The notes: generated from the sequence alone by a model not told the origin. Counted from the first letter of the stretch, positions 12,263 through 25,278 are shown. The stretch is DNA of 64,000 bases from Acanthosepion esculentum (GCA_964036315.1 OZ038500.1:54482925-54546924), one strand, 5' to 3'. Numbers and translations are program-made.

Positions 12263-15200
12263 TCGAAAATGTATTGCTGGCAATATTCTTTCTTCGAAAA
12301 TGTATTGCTGGCAATATTCTTTCTTCGAAAATGTGTTGCTGGCAATATTCTTTCTTCGAAAATGTATTGCTGGCAATATTCTTTCTTCGAAAATGTATTG
12401 CTGGCAATATTCTTTCTTCGAAAATGTATTGCTGGCAATATTCTTTCTTCGAAAACGTATTGCTGGCAATATTCTTTCTTCATAAATGTTTTGCTGGCAA
12501 TATTCTTTCTTCGAAAATGTGTTGCTGGAAATATTCTTTCTTAGAAAATGTATTGCTGGCAATATTCTTCCTTCGAAAATGTGTTGCTGGCAATATTCTT
12601 CCTTCGAAAATGTGTTGCTGGCAATATTCTTTCTTCGAAAATGTATTGCTGGCAATATTCTTTCTTCGAAAATGTATTGCTGGCAATATTCTTTCTTCGA
12701 AAATGTATTGCTGGCAATATTCTTACTTCGAAAATGTGTTGCTGGCAATATCCTTTCTTCGAAAATGTATTGCTGGCAATATTCTTCCTTCGAAAATGTG
12801 TTGCTTGCAATATTCTTTCTTCGAAAATGTATTGCTGGCAATATTCTTCCTTCGAAAATGTGTTGCTGGCAATATTCTTCCTTCGAAAATGTGTTGCTGG
12901 CAATATTCTTCCTTCGAAAATGTATTGCTGGCAATATTCTTCCTTCGAAAATGTGTTGCTGGCAATATTCTTTCTTCGAAAATGTATTGCTGGCAACATT
13001 CTTCCTTCGAAAATGTGTTGCTGGCAATATTCTTTCTTCGAAAATGTATTGCTGGCAATAGTCTTTCTTCGAAAATGTATTGCTGGCAATATTCATCCTT
13101 CGAAAAGGTATTGCTGGGAATATTCTTTCTTCGAAAATGTATTGCTGGCAATATTCTTTCTTCGAAAATGTATTACTGGCAATATTCTTTCTTCGAAAAT
13201 GTATTGCTGGCAATATTCTTTCTTCGAAAATGTATTGCTGGCAACATTCTTCCTTCGAAAATGTATTGCTGGCAATATTCTTTCTTCGAAAATGTATTGC
13301 TGGCAATATTCATACTTCGAAAATGTATTGCTGGCAATATTCTTCCTTCGAAAATGTGCTGCTGGCAATATTCTTTCTTCGAAAATGTATTGCTGGCAAT
13401 ATTCTTTCTTCGAAAATGTATTGCTGGCAATATTCTTTCTTCCAAAATGTATTGCTGGCAATATTGTTTCTTCGAAAATGTATTGCTGGCAATATTCTTT
13501 TTCGAAAATGTATTACTGGCAATATTCTTTCTCCGAAAATGTATTACTGGCAATATTCTTTCTTCAAAAATGTTTTGCTGGCAATATTCTTTCTTCGAAA
13601 ATGTGTTGCTGGAAATATTCTTTCTTAGAAAATGTATTGCTGGCAATATTCTTCCTTCGAAAATGTGTTGCTGGCAATATTCTTCCTTCGAAAATGTGTT
13701 GCTGGCAATATTCTTTCTTCGAAAATGTATTGCAGGCAATATTCTTTCTTCGAAAATGTATTGCTGGCAATATTCTTTCTTCGAAAATGTAATGCTGGCA
13801 ATATTCTTCCTTCGAAAATGTGTCGCTGGCAATATTCGTTCTTCGAAAATGTATTGCTGGCAATATTCTTCCTTCGAAAATGTGTTGCTTGCAATATTCT
13901 TTCTTCGAAAATGTATTGCTGGCAATATTCTTCCTTCGAAAATGTGTTGCTGGCAATATTCTTCCTTCGAAAATGTATTACTGGCAATATTCTTCCTTCG
14001 AAAATGTGTTGCTGGCAATATTCTTTCTTCGAAAATGTATTGCTGGCAACATTCTTCCTTCGAAAATATGTTGCTGGCAATATTCTTTCTTCGAAAATGT
14101 ATTGCTGGCAATATTCTTTCTTCGAAAATGTATTGCTGGCAATATTCTTCCTTCGAAAATGTATTGCTGGCAATATTCTTCCTTCGAAAAGGTATTGCTG
14201 GCAATATTCTTTCTTCGAAAATGTATTGCTGGCAATATTCTTTCTTCGAAAACGTATTACTGTCAATATTCTTCCTTCGAAAATGTGCTGCTGGCAATAT
14301 TCTTTCTTCGAAAATGTATTGCTGGCAATATTCTTCCTTCGAAAAGGTATTGCTGGGAATATTCTTTCTTAGAAAATGTATTGCTGGCAATATTCTTTCT
14401 TCGAAAATGTATTACTGGCAATATTCTTTCTTCGAAAATGTATTGCTGGCAATATTCTTTCTTGGAAAATGTATTGCTGGCAATATTCTTTCTTCAAAAA
14501 TGTTTTGCTGGCAATATTCTTTCTTCGAAAATGTGTTGCTGGAAATATTCTTTCTTAGAAAATGTATTGCTGGCAATATTCTTCCTTCGAAAATGTGTTG
14601 CTGGCAATATTCTTCCTTCGAAAATGTGTTGCTGGCAATATTCTTTCTTCGAAAATGTATTGCTGGCAATATTCTTTCTTCGAAAATGTATTGCTGGCAA
14701 TATTCTTTCTTCGAAAATGTATTGCTGGCAATATTCTTTCTTCGAAAATGTATTGCTGGCAATATTCTTTCTTCGAAAATGTATTACTGGCAATATTCTT
14801 TCTCCGAAAATGTATTGCTGGCAATATTCTTCCTTCGAAAATGTGTTGCTTGCAATATTCTTTCTTCGAAAATGTTTTGCTGGCAATATTCTTTCTTTGA
14901 AAATGTGTTGCTGGCAATATTCTTTCTTAGAAAATGTATTGCTGGCAATATTCTTCCTTCGAAAATGTATTGCTGGCAATATTCTTCCTTCGAAAATGTG
15001 TTGCTGGCAATATTCTTTCTTCGAAAATGTATTGCTGGCAATATTCTTTCTCCGAAAATGTATTGCTGGCAATATTCTTTCTTCGAAAATGTATTGCTGG
15101 CAATATTGTTCCTTCGAAAATGTATTGCTGGCAATATTCTTTCTTCGAAAATGTATTGCTGGCAATATTCTTCCTTCGAAAAGGTATTGCTGGCAATATT

Positions 15201-15889
15201 CTTTCTTCGAAAATGTATTGCTGGCAATATTCTTTCTTCGAAAATGTATTACTGGCAATATTCTTTCTTCGAAAATGTATTGCTGGCAATATTCTTTCTT
15301 CGAAAATGTATTGCTGGCAACATTCTTCCTTCGAAAATGTATTGCTGGCAATATTCTTTCTTCGAAAATGTATTGCTGGCAATATTCATACTTCGAAAAT
15401 GTATTGCCGGCTATATTCTTCCTTCGAAAATGTGCTGCTGGCAATATTCTTTCTTCGAAAATGTATTGCTGGCAATATCCTTTCTTCGAAAATGTGTTGC
15501 TGGCAATATTCTTTCTTCGAAAATGTATTGCTGGCAATATTCTTTCTTCGAAAATGTATTGCTGGCAATATTCTTTCTTCGAAAATGTGTTGCTGGCAAT
15601 ATTCTTTCTTCGAAAATGTATTGCGGGCAATATTCTTTCTTCGAAAATTTATTGCTGGCAATATTCTTTCTTCGAAAATGTATTACTGGCAATATTCTTT
15701 CTTCGAAAATGTATTGCTGGCAATATTCTTTCTTCGAAAATGTATTACTGGCAATATTCTTTCTTCGAAAATGTGTTGCTGGCAATATTCTTTCTTCGAA
15801 AATGTATTGCTGGCAATATTATTTCTTCGAAAATGTATTGCTGGCAATATTCTTTCTTCGAAAATGTATTGCTGGCAATATTCTTTCTT
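12263..15889. repeat. Higher-order block B, copy 2
   Basis: Second copy of the 3.56-kb block. Similarity to copy 1 runs about two monomers past the junction (to 12,325 and 15,889), as expected when unequal exchange occurs between identical monomers and the breakpoint cannot be placed exactly. Confidence 0.85.
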
Positions 15890-16545
15890 CAAAAATGTAT
15901 TACTGGCAATATTCTTTCTTCGAAAATGTGTTGCTGGCAATATTCTTTCTTCGAAAATATATTCCTGGCAATATTCTTTCTTCGAAAATGTATTGCTGGC
16001 AATATTCTTTCTTCGAAAATGTATTGCTGGCAATATTCTTTCTTCGAAAATGTGTTGCTGGCAATATTCTTTCTTCGAAAATGTATTGCGGGCAATATTC
16101 TTTCTTCGAAAATTTATTGCTGGCAATATTCTTTCTTCGAAAATGTATTACTGGCAATATTCTTTCTTCGAAAATGTATTGCTGGCAATATTCTTTCTTC
16201 GAAAATGTATTACTGGCAATATTCTTTCTTCGAAAATGTGTTGCTGGCAATATTCTTTCTTCGAAAATGTATTGCTGGCAATATTATTTCTTCGAAAATG
16301 TATTGCTGGCAATATTCTTTCTTCGAAAATGTATTGCTGGCAATATTCTTTCTTCAAAAATGTATTACTGGCAATATTCTTTCTTCGAAAATGTATTGCT
16401 GGCAATATTCTTTCTTCGAAAATGTGTTGCTGGCAATATTCTTTCTTCGAAAATGTATTACTGGCAATATTCTTTCTTCGAAAATGTGTTGCTGGCAATA
16501 TTCTTTCTTCGAAAATGTGTTGCTGGCAATATTCTTTCTTCGAAA

Positions 16546-17290
16546 ATATATTCCTGGCAATATTCTTTCTTCGAAAATGTTTTGCTGGCAATATTCTTTC
16601 TTCGAAAATGTATTACTGGCAATATTCTTTCTTCGAAAATGTGTTGCTGGCAATATTCTTTCTTCGAAAATGTGTTGCTGGCAATATTCTTTCTTCGAAA
16701 ATATATTCCTGGCAATATTCTTTCTTCGAAAATGTATTGCTGGCAATATTCTTTCTTCGAAAATGTGTTGCTGGCAATATTCTTTCTTCGAAAATGTATT
16801 GCTGGCAATATTCTTTCTTCGAAAATGTGTTGCTGGCAATATTCTCTCTTCGAAAATGTATTGCTGGAATTTATTCTTTCTTCGAAAATGTATTGCTGGC
16901 AATATTCTTTCTTCGAAAATGTATTACTGGCAATATTCTTTCTTCGAAAATATATTGCTGGCAATATTCTTTCTTCGAAAATGTGTTGCTGGCAATATTC
17001 GTTCTTCGAAAATGTATTGCTGGCAATATTCTTTCTTCGAAAATATATTGCTGGCAATATTCTTTCTTCGAAAATGTGTTGCTGGCAATATTCTTTCTTC
17101 GAAAATGTATTGCTGGCAATAGTCTTCCTTCGAAAATGTATTGCAGGCAATATTCTTTCTTCGAAAATGTATTGCTGGCAATATTCTTCCTTCGAAAAGG
17201 TATTGCTGGCAATATTTTTTCTTCGAAAATGTATTGCTGGCAATATTCTTTCTTCGAAAATGTATTGCTGGCAACATTCTTCCTTCGAAA
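16546..17290. repeat. Higher-order block C, copy 1 (745 bp = 24 monomers + 1)
   Basis: Begins at a monomer with the ATATATTCC variant, includes the GGAATTTATTC variant at 16,866 and ends just after a GGCAACATTC variant near 17,275. The same series follows directly at 17,291-18,035 and again at 20,082-20,826. Confidence 0.85.
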
Positions 17291-18035
17291 ATATATTCCT
17301 GGCAATATTCTTTCTTCGAAAATGTTTTGCTGGCAATATTCTTTCTTCGAAAATGTATTACTGGCAATATTCTTTCTTCGAAAATGTGTTGCTGGCAATA
17401 TTCTTTCTTCGAAAATGTGTTGCTGGCAATATTCTTTCTTCGAAAATATATTCCTGGCAATATTCTTTCTTCGAAAATGTATTGCTGGCAATATTCTTTC
17501 TTCGAAAATGTGTTGCTGGCAATATTCTTTCTTCGAAAATGTATTGCTGGCAATATTCTTTCTTCGAAAATGTGTTGCTGGCAATATTCTCTCTTCGAAA
17601 ATGTATTGCTGGAATTTATTCTTTCTTCGAAAATGTATTGCTGGCAATATTCTTTCTTCGAAAATGTATTACTGGCAATATTCTTTCTTCGAAAATATAT
17701 TGCTGGCAATATTCTTTCTTCGAAAATGTGTTGCTGGCAATATTCGTTCTTCGAAAATGTATTGCTGGCAATATTCTTTCTTCGAAAATATATTGCTGGC
17801 AATATTCTTTCTTCGAAAATGTGTTGCTGGCAATATTCTTTCTTCGAAAATGTATTGCTGGCAATAGTCTTCCTTCGAAAATGTATTGCAGGCAATATTC
17901 TTTCTTCGAAAATGTATTGCTGGCAATATTCTTCCTTCGAAAAGGTATTGCTGGCAATATTTTTTCTTCGAAAATGTATTGCTGGCAATATTCTTTCTTC
18001 GAAAATGTATTGCTGGCAACATTCTTCCTTCGAAA
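17291..18035. repeat. Higher-order block C, copy 2
   Basis: Direct tandem duplicate of 16,546-17,290 with shift 745. The GGAATTTATTC landmark lies at 17,611. It differs at a few single bases only, so the duplication is recent relative to monomer divergence. Confidence 0.85.
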
Positions 18036-20081
18036 ATGTATTGCTGGCAATATTCTTTCTTCGAAAATGTATTGCTGGCAATATTGTTTCTTCGAAAATG
18101 TATTGATGGCAATATTCTTTCTTCGAAAATGTATTGCTGGCAATATTCATACTTCGAAAATGTATTGCTGGCAATATTCTTTCTTCGAAAATGTATTGCT
18201 GGCAATATTCTATCTTCGAAAATGTATTGCTGGCAATATTCTTCCTTCGAAAAGGTATTGCTGGCAATATTCTTTCTTCGAAAATGTATTGCTGGCAATA
18301 TTCTTTCTTCGAAAATGTATTACTGGCAATATTCTTTCTTCGAAAATGTATTGCTGGCAATATTCTTTCTTCGAAAATGTATTGCTGGCAACATTCTTCC
18401 TTCGAAAATGTATTGCTGGCAATATTCTTTCTTCGAAAATGTATTGCTGGCAATATTCATACTTCGAAAATGTATTGCCGGCTATATTCTTCCTTCGAAA
18501 ATGTGCTGCTGGCAATATTCTTTCTTCGAAAATGTATTGCTGGCAATATTCGTTCTTCGAAAATGTGTTGCTGGCAATATTCTTTCTTCGAAAATGTATT
18601 GCTGGCAATATTCTTTCTTCGAAAATGTATTGCTGGCAATATTCTCTCTTCGAAAATGTGTTGCAGGCAATATTCTTTCTTCGAAAATGTATTGCTGGCA
18701 ATATTCTTTCTTCGAAAATGTACTGCTGGCAATATTCTTTCTTCGAAAATGTATTGCTGGCAATATTCTTTCTTCGAAAATGTGTTGCTGGCAATATTCC
18801 TTCTTCGAAAATGTATTGCTGGCAATATTCTTTCTTCGAAAATATATTGCTGGCAATATTCTTTCTTCGAAAATGTGTTGCTGGCAATATTCTTTCTTCA
18901 AAAATGTATTGCTGGCAATAGTCTTCCTTCGAAAATGTATTGCAGGCAATATTCTTTCTTCGAAAATGTGTTGCTGGCAATATTCTTTCTTCGAAAATGT
19001 ATTGTTGGCAATAGTCTTCCTTCGAAAATGTATTGATGGCAATATTCTTTCTTCGAAAATGTATTGCTGGCAATATTCATACTTCGAAAATGTATTGCTG
19101 GCAATATTCTTTCTTCGAAAATGTATTGCTGGCAATATTCTTTCTTCGAAAATGTATTGCTGGCAATATTCTTCCTTCGAAAAGGTATTGCTGGCAATAT
19201 TCTTTCTTCGAAAATGTATTGCTGGCAATATTCTTTCTTCGAAAATGTATTACTGGCAATATTCTTTCTTCGAAAATGTATTGCTGGCAATATTCTTTCT
19301 TCGAAAATGTATTGCTGGCAACATTCTTCCTTCGAAAATGTATTGCTGGCAATATTCTTTCTTCGAAAATGTATTGCTGGCAATATTCATACTTCGAAAA
19401 TGTATTGCCGGCTATATTCTTCCTTCGAAAATGTGCTGCTGGCAATATTCTTTCTTCGAAAATGTATTGCTGGCAATATCCTTTCTTCGAAAATGTGTTG
19501 CTGGCAATATTCTTTCTTCGAAAATGTATTGCTGGCAATATTCTTTCTTCGAAAATGTATTGCTGGCAATATTCTTTCTTCGAAAATGTGTTGCTGGCAA
19601 TATTCTTTCTTCGAAAATGTATTGCGGGCAATATTCTTTCTTCGAAAATTTATTGCTGGCAATATTCTTTCTTCGAAAATGTATTACTGGCAATATTCTT
19701 TCTTCGAAAATGTATTGCTGGCAATATTCTTTCTTCGAAAATGTATTACTGGCAATATTCTTTCTTCGAAAATGTGTTGCTGGCAATATTCTTTCTTCGA
19801 AAATGTATTGCTGGCAATATTATTTCTTCGAAAATGTATTGCTGGCAATATTCTTTCTTCGAAAATGTATTGCTGGCAATATTCTTTCTTCAAAAATGTA
19901 TTACTGGCAATATTCTTTCTTCGAAAATGTATTGCTGGCAATATTCTTTCTTCGAAAATGTGTTGCTGGCAATATTCTTTCTTCGAAAATGTATTACTGG
20001 CAATATTCTTTCTTCGAAAATGTGTTGCTGGCAATATTCTTTCTTCGAAAATGTGTTGCTGGCAATATTCTTTCTTCGAAA

Positions 20082-20826
20082 ATATATTCCTGGCAATATT
20101 CTTTCTTCGAAAATGTTTTGCTGGCAATATTCTTTCTTCGAAAATGTATTACTGGCAATATTCTTTCTTCGAAAATGTGTTGCTGGCAATATTCTTTCTT
20201 CGAAAATGTGTTGCTGGCAATATTCTTTCTTCGAAAATATATTCCTGGCAATATTCTTTCTTCGAAAATGTATTGCTGGCAATATTCTTTCTTCGAAAAT
20301 GTGTTGCTGGCAATATTCTTTCTTCGAAAATGTATTGCTGGCAATATTCTTTCTTCGAAAATGTGTTGCTGGCAATATTCTCTCTTCGAAAATGTATTGC
20401 TGGAATTTATTCTTTCTTCGAAAATGTATTGCTGGCAATATTCTTTCTACGAAAATGTATTACTGGCAATATTCTTTCTTCGAAAATGTATTGCTGGCAA
20501 TATTCTTTCTTCGAAAATGTGTTGCTGGCAATATTCGTTCTTCGAAAATGTATTGCTGGCAATATTCTTTCTTCGAAAATATATTGCTGGCAATATTTTT
20601 TTTTCGAAAATGTGTTGCTGGCAATATTCTTTCTTCGAAAATGTATTGCTGGCAATAGTCTTCCTTCGAAAATGTATTGCAGGCAATATTCTTTCTTCGA
20701 AAATGTATTGCTGGCAATATTCTTCCTTCGAAAAGGTATTGCTGGCAATATTTTTTCTTCGAAAATTTATTGCTGGCAATATTCTTTCTTCGAAAATGTA
20801 TTGCTGGCAACATTCTTCCTTCGAAA
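20082..20826. repeat. Higher-order block C, copy 3, 2.8-3.5 kb away
   Basis: Shift 3,536 from copy 1; the matching stretch begins upstream, since 16,148-16,902 and 19,684-20,438 also agree. GGAATTTATTC lies at 20,402. This copy shows private changes such as CTACGAAAATG near 20,450 and TTTTTTTTCG near 20,597. Confidence 0.8.
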
Positions 20827-22673
20827 ATGTATTTCTGGCAATATTCTTTCTTCGAAAATGTATTGCTGGCAATATTCATACTTCGAAAATGTATTGCTGG
20901 CAATATTCTTCCTTCGAAAATGTGCTGCTGGCAATATTCTTTCTTCGAAAATGTATTGCTGGCAATATTCGTTCTTCGAAAATGTGTTGCTGGCAATATT
21001 CTTTCTTCGAAAATGTATTGCTGTCAATATTCTTTCTTCGAAAATGTATTGCTGGCAATATTCTCACTTCGAAAATGTGTTGCAGGCAATATTCTTTCTT
21101 CGAAAATGTATTGCGGGCAATATTCTTTCTTCGAAAATGTACTGCTGGCAATATTCTTTCTTCGAAAATGTATTACTGGCAATATTCTTTCTTCGAAAAT
21201 GTATTGCTGGCAATATTCTTTCTTCGAAAATGTGTTGCTGGCAATATTCCTTCTTCGAAAATGTATTGCTGGCAATATTCTTTCTTCGAAAATATATTGC
21301 TGGCAATATTCTTTCTTCGAAAATGTGTTGCTGGCAATATTCTTTCTTCAAAAATGTATTGCTGGCAATAGTCTTCCTTCGAAAATGTATTGCAGGCAAT
21401 ATTCTTTCTTCGAAAATGTGTTGCTGGCAATATTCTTTCTTCGAAAATGTATTGCTGGCAATAGTCTTCCTTCGAAAATGTATTGCAGGCAATATTCTTT
21501 CTTCGAAAATGTATTGCTGGCAATATTCTTCCTTCGAAAAGGTATTGCTGGCAATATTTTTTCTTCGAAAATGTATTGCTGGCAATATTCTTTCTTCGAA
21601 AATGTATTACTGGCAATATTCTTTCTTCGAAAATGTATTGCTGGCAATATTCTTTCTTCGAAAATGTATTGCTGGCAACATTCTTCCTTCGAAAATGTAT
21701 TTCTGGCAATATTCTTTCTTCGAAAATGTATTGCTGGCAATATTCATACTTCGAAAATGTATTGCTGGCAATATTCTTCCTTCGAAAATGTGCTGCTGGC
21801 AATATTCTTTCTTCGAAAATGTATTGCTGGCAATATTCGTTCTTCGAAAATGTGTTGCTGGCAATATTCTTTTTTCGAAAATGTATTGCTGGCAATATTC
21901 TTTCTTCGAAAATGTATTGCTGGCAATATTCTTTCTTCGAAAATGTGTTGCAGGCAATATACTTTCTTCGAAAATGTATTGCGGGCAATATTCTTTCTTC
22001 GAAAATGTATTGCTGGCAATATTCTTTCTTCGAAAATGTATTACTGACAATATTCTTTCTTCGAAAATTTATTGCTGGCAATATTCTTTCTTCGAAAATG
22101 TATTACTGGCAATATTCTTTCTTCGAAAATGTGTTGCTGGCAATATTCTTTCTTCGAAAATGTATTGCTGGCAATATTCTTTCTTCGAAAATGTGTTGCT
22201 GGCAATATTCTTTCTTCGAAAATGTATTGCTGGCAATATTCTTTCTTCGAAAATATATTGCTGGCAATATTCTTTCTTCGAAAATGTATTACTGTCAATA
22301 TTCTTTCTTCGAAAATGTATTGCTGGCAATATTCTTTCTTCGAAAATGTGTTGCTGGCAATATTCTTTCTTCGAAAATGTACTGCTGGCAATATTCTTTC
22401 TTCGAAAATATATTGCTGGCAATATTCTTTCTTCGAAAATGTGTTGCTGGCAATATTCTTTCTTCGAAAATGTATTGCTGGCAATAGTCTTCCTTCGAAA
22501 ATGTATTGCAGGCAATATTCTTTCTTCGAAAATGTATTGCTGGCAATATTCGTTCTTCGAAAATGTATTGCTGGCAATATTTTTTCTTCGAAAATATATT
22601 CCTGTCAATAGTAATATTTTTTCCTTAAAAATGTATTGCTGGCAATATTTTTTCCTTCAAGTATGTATTGATG

Positions 22674-22675
<2 letters not shown>

Positions 22676-22729
<54 letters not shown>

Positions 22730-22732
22730 TAT
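22676..22732. repeat. (TA)n microsatellite within the decaying edge of the satellite
   Basis: Alternating TA for about 57 bases with a TATACATATATATG end, inserted between a diverged satellite monomer (GATGTTAATA) and further degenerate monomers. Confidence 0.95.
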
Positions 22733-22831
22733 GTAATGTTGTTAATATTTTTTTCGAAAGATGTATTGCTGGTAATACATTTTAAAAAAATCTATTGCTG
22801 GTCATAATTTTTTATCAAAATGTATTGCTGG
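22733..22831. repeat. Degenerate terminal satellite monomers
   Basis: Three to four recognisable monomers (TGTATTGCTGGTAATA, TCTATTGCTGGTCATAA, TGTATTGCTGGTATTAA) with T-rich spacers. They are more diverged than the array interior and use GGTAAT rather than GGCAAT, the same form seen at the second locus at 57 kb. Confidence 0.85.
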
Positions 22832-23026
22832 TATTAAAACCTATTTTTACACTTTCGTAATGCTTTGACCCCAGTTTGGGGCTTAATTATTTGCCCAAAG
22901 TAGGGACCCTAACGGGTGCTATCACCTCGGGTCAGGGTGGACCTAGGAACACCCTTAATTAAGAGATAGTCCCAACCTCCTCGAAACCTCCTTGCTGTTG
23001 AATGTAGTTTTCGTCTTATCCAGGAC
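22832..23026. repeat. Satellite-linked unique tail, copy 1
   Basis: A ~190-bp non-tandem sequence directly after the last monomer. It is clearly homologous to 57,277-57,472, sharing ATTAAAA.CTATTTTTACACTTTC, GGGACCCTAAC.GGTGCTA, CTGGGAACA-like and CTTGCTG.TG.ATGTAGTTT blocks. No ORF or known element signature is evident. Together with the adjacent monomers it defines one dispersed repeat. Confidence 0.85.
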
Positions 23027-23035
23027 GCTTCATTT

Positions 23036-23628
23036 AGTGTGTGTGTGTGTGTGGGGGGTATTATTACTCTGCAGAGGTGCAATCGGTGTCTCTGAAACCC
23101 CAGTCGTCAGGGCGGTTGGACTTCTTAGGAAACTAAATTTTTTATAAAATGATCGAAAGGAAAAAACAGAGCTATTCTTTGTCAATGCACTTAATTCACT
23201 TAATGTGCTTGTCAATGCACTTAATTATGAGCCTTCCTGAGAAGAATTTAAGCCGAAAGAACTGTTTAGATAATTTTGTGACAAAATACTCTAAAAGGCT
23301 CTCGAGAAAACAACTTATGATTCGGAGAAATTATTCTTTCATTGTGTTGCTTTTTACGTTTTTAAAAATAAGTTGCAAATGTCCTTGTGACCATAGTATA
23401 TTTATAGCGTATTTACTGTACTTATCAATCTCCTGTGGATAACGAGACCATTTAGTTTCACGAAATTTAGAGAGAATTTCTTATTATTGTAAAATATTTC
23501 CCTCAGATCATATTTTTATTATTTTTTTTACAGCTTATCAACCCTTTGCAGGTTATTTACAGTCAGAAAATATTTTTATATTTTAAGAACTTTGTGAAGA
23601 TAATAATGATCTTACTGATACGCATTAC
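23036..23628. other. Intergenic, no gene seen
   Basis: Contains a short (GT)n at 23,036-23,054 and a local duplication of gtcaatgcacttaatt (near 23,170 and 23,209). The rest is AT-rich with no recognised element. Confidence 0.6.
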
Positions 23629-23768
23629 TATTTAACCCATAGCTGGGGAGAGAAGAGAAGGATTAGTAGCTTTCTCAAGGTTATTTGCACGTAAGGGAAT
23701 ATAACGAACACAAATGAAATTGGAACTCCGATTTGCAATTACGAGCCGTTATTCATTACGCCACCCGC
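23629..23768 (-). mobile_element. tRNA-derived SINE fragment, family 1 (degenerate)
   Basis: Reads on the minus strand. On the plus strand it shows AACCCATAGCTGGGGAGAG, a gap, then GAACTCCGATTTGCAATTACGAG and TTATTCATTACGCCACC. These correspond to the body, B-box region and A-box region of the better copies at 31,900 and 48,407. Confidence 0.6.
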
Positions 23769-23769
23769 A

Positions 23770-24737
23770 CATCCAAGCTTACGGCACCGGGTATTCTCAA
23801 ATATACAAATCTAATTAATAGAAATAAATATAGTAAATATGAAACTAATTACTTCATGCAGTCGTGCAGTCGATTCACAAAAATGTCAGAAGCCGACAAA
23901 TGTACAAATAACTTGCGCCTTCATAATTGTTATTGATTATTGTCGTTGTGAAACTTGATATGTTATTGTGTTACGCCCCACTTTACACGAGGCCATGATG
24001 TTCCCCCCTCACATGAAATAAGTTTTCTCTCCCCTACCCCACACCCCCACCCGGCCGGTATCATTTCTGCATAATTCAGACATAATTCGTTTGCTTAAGA
24101 CATTTGAATCATTGATGTCCTTTGCTCGCATCAAGAACTGTAACACAAGTTTACGAACGACAAGCATTTCCGGTGACAATCCGCCTCGACTTCCGCTTTA
24201 AGAGCGATGCTTGTCTCGAAATTCCACTTTGCGCAAAAGCAAGATTTTAATCTAAATGGCAGATATATGTCGAATCTGCAATCTGTCTTGCGCATATGAA
24301 CGAGTAAACTGAATCTTGATTATGAAAAAAAAAATACTTGTAAAATATTTTCCCCAAATCAGATGTAAATAATTATTAATACTAGATATAAAACAAGATA
24401 TAAAACTAATTTCTCATACATTTCGTTTAATAAATCCGCCGTAAGCAAGGCGATAATGCCATTAAGACACAAACGGCTGTTGGGAGGGAAAGAGAATAAA
24501 AAAGAATTTAGGCGGAAGCGGAAACTCAATTCTAAATTGGAAACAAAAGATAAATTTCTACTTCATTTCAAAAGATTGGGGAGGAGTGTGAACTGGATGA
24601 TAGGCAAACCTATTTACTCCTATTGAGGAAAAGAATAGTAAATAGAATTCAAGAGTTCATTAGTTATTACTTAAATAATTGTATCCATAAAAAAATAACG
24701 TATAAACAGAAATATATTAACTAATTGTTGGATTTAA

Positions 24738-24741
<4 letters not shown>
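23770..24741. other. Intergenic, no gene seen
   Basis: AT-rich with a C-rich patch near 24,030-24,055. No reading frame above background and no repeat that I can match elsewhere in the window. Confidence 0.55.

Positions 24742-24811
<70 letters not shown>
24742..24811. repeat. (CT)n(TA)n compound microsatellite
   Basis: CTCTCT run followed by TATA run, directly left of the dispersed repeat at 24,813. Confidence 0.95.
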
Positions 24812-25103
<292 letters not shown>

Positions 25104-25278
25104 TTATTTAGTGGTGTCGTAATGCCGGACACAATTTATGTTTTATATTTATTTCCTTTTCGTTAATTAGTGGCGTTCACCCTCTCTCTAATCCAGATGA
25201 GACTCAGTACGGGATTGCGTATTGCAGTAGCAGAAAAAATTTGTAACCGGTTTGAAATGTTTATATTTTCTTTATATA

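Larger units (their letters stand above)
1..22676. repeat. 31-bp tandem satellite array (about 730 monomers), left end outside the window
   Basis: The sequence repeats head to tail every 31 bases without spacers. The first monomer is positions 1-31; its core reads attgctggcaatattcttt and is joined to the next copy through a TTCGAA palindrome. Frequent variants: GTATTG/GTGTTG/GTATTA, CTTTCTTCG/CTTCCTTCG, TTAGAA, TTGGAA, TTCAAA in place of TTCGAA, GGAAAT or GGACAT for GGCAAT, and a few shortened monomers (for example 27 bases near 270-297). Variants occur in the same order in distant blocks, so the array has higher-order structure. Each monomer lacks TAA/TAG/TGA on both strands, and 31 = 1 mod 3, so every three copies encode a 31-residue repeat in each frame. 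I regard these long reading frames as non-coding. Length/31 gives about 731 copies. Host family name unknown. Confidence 0.98.

Noticed and set aside
10069..18921. 2,950-residue reading frame and many other long frames in 1-22.8 kb
   Set aside because: They are produced by a stop-free 31-base tandem repeat that is open in all frames of both strands; frames overlap each other completely and have no unique domain, start context or end.
1..22676. CRISPR array
   Set aside because: The repeats are contiguous without spacers, the sequence context is eukaryotic, and there are no cas genes.
23149..23442. 97-residue frame
   Set aside because: Low-complexity AT-rich composition, no motif, no coding bias that I can see.
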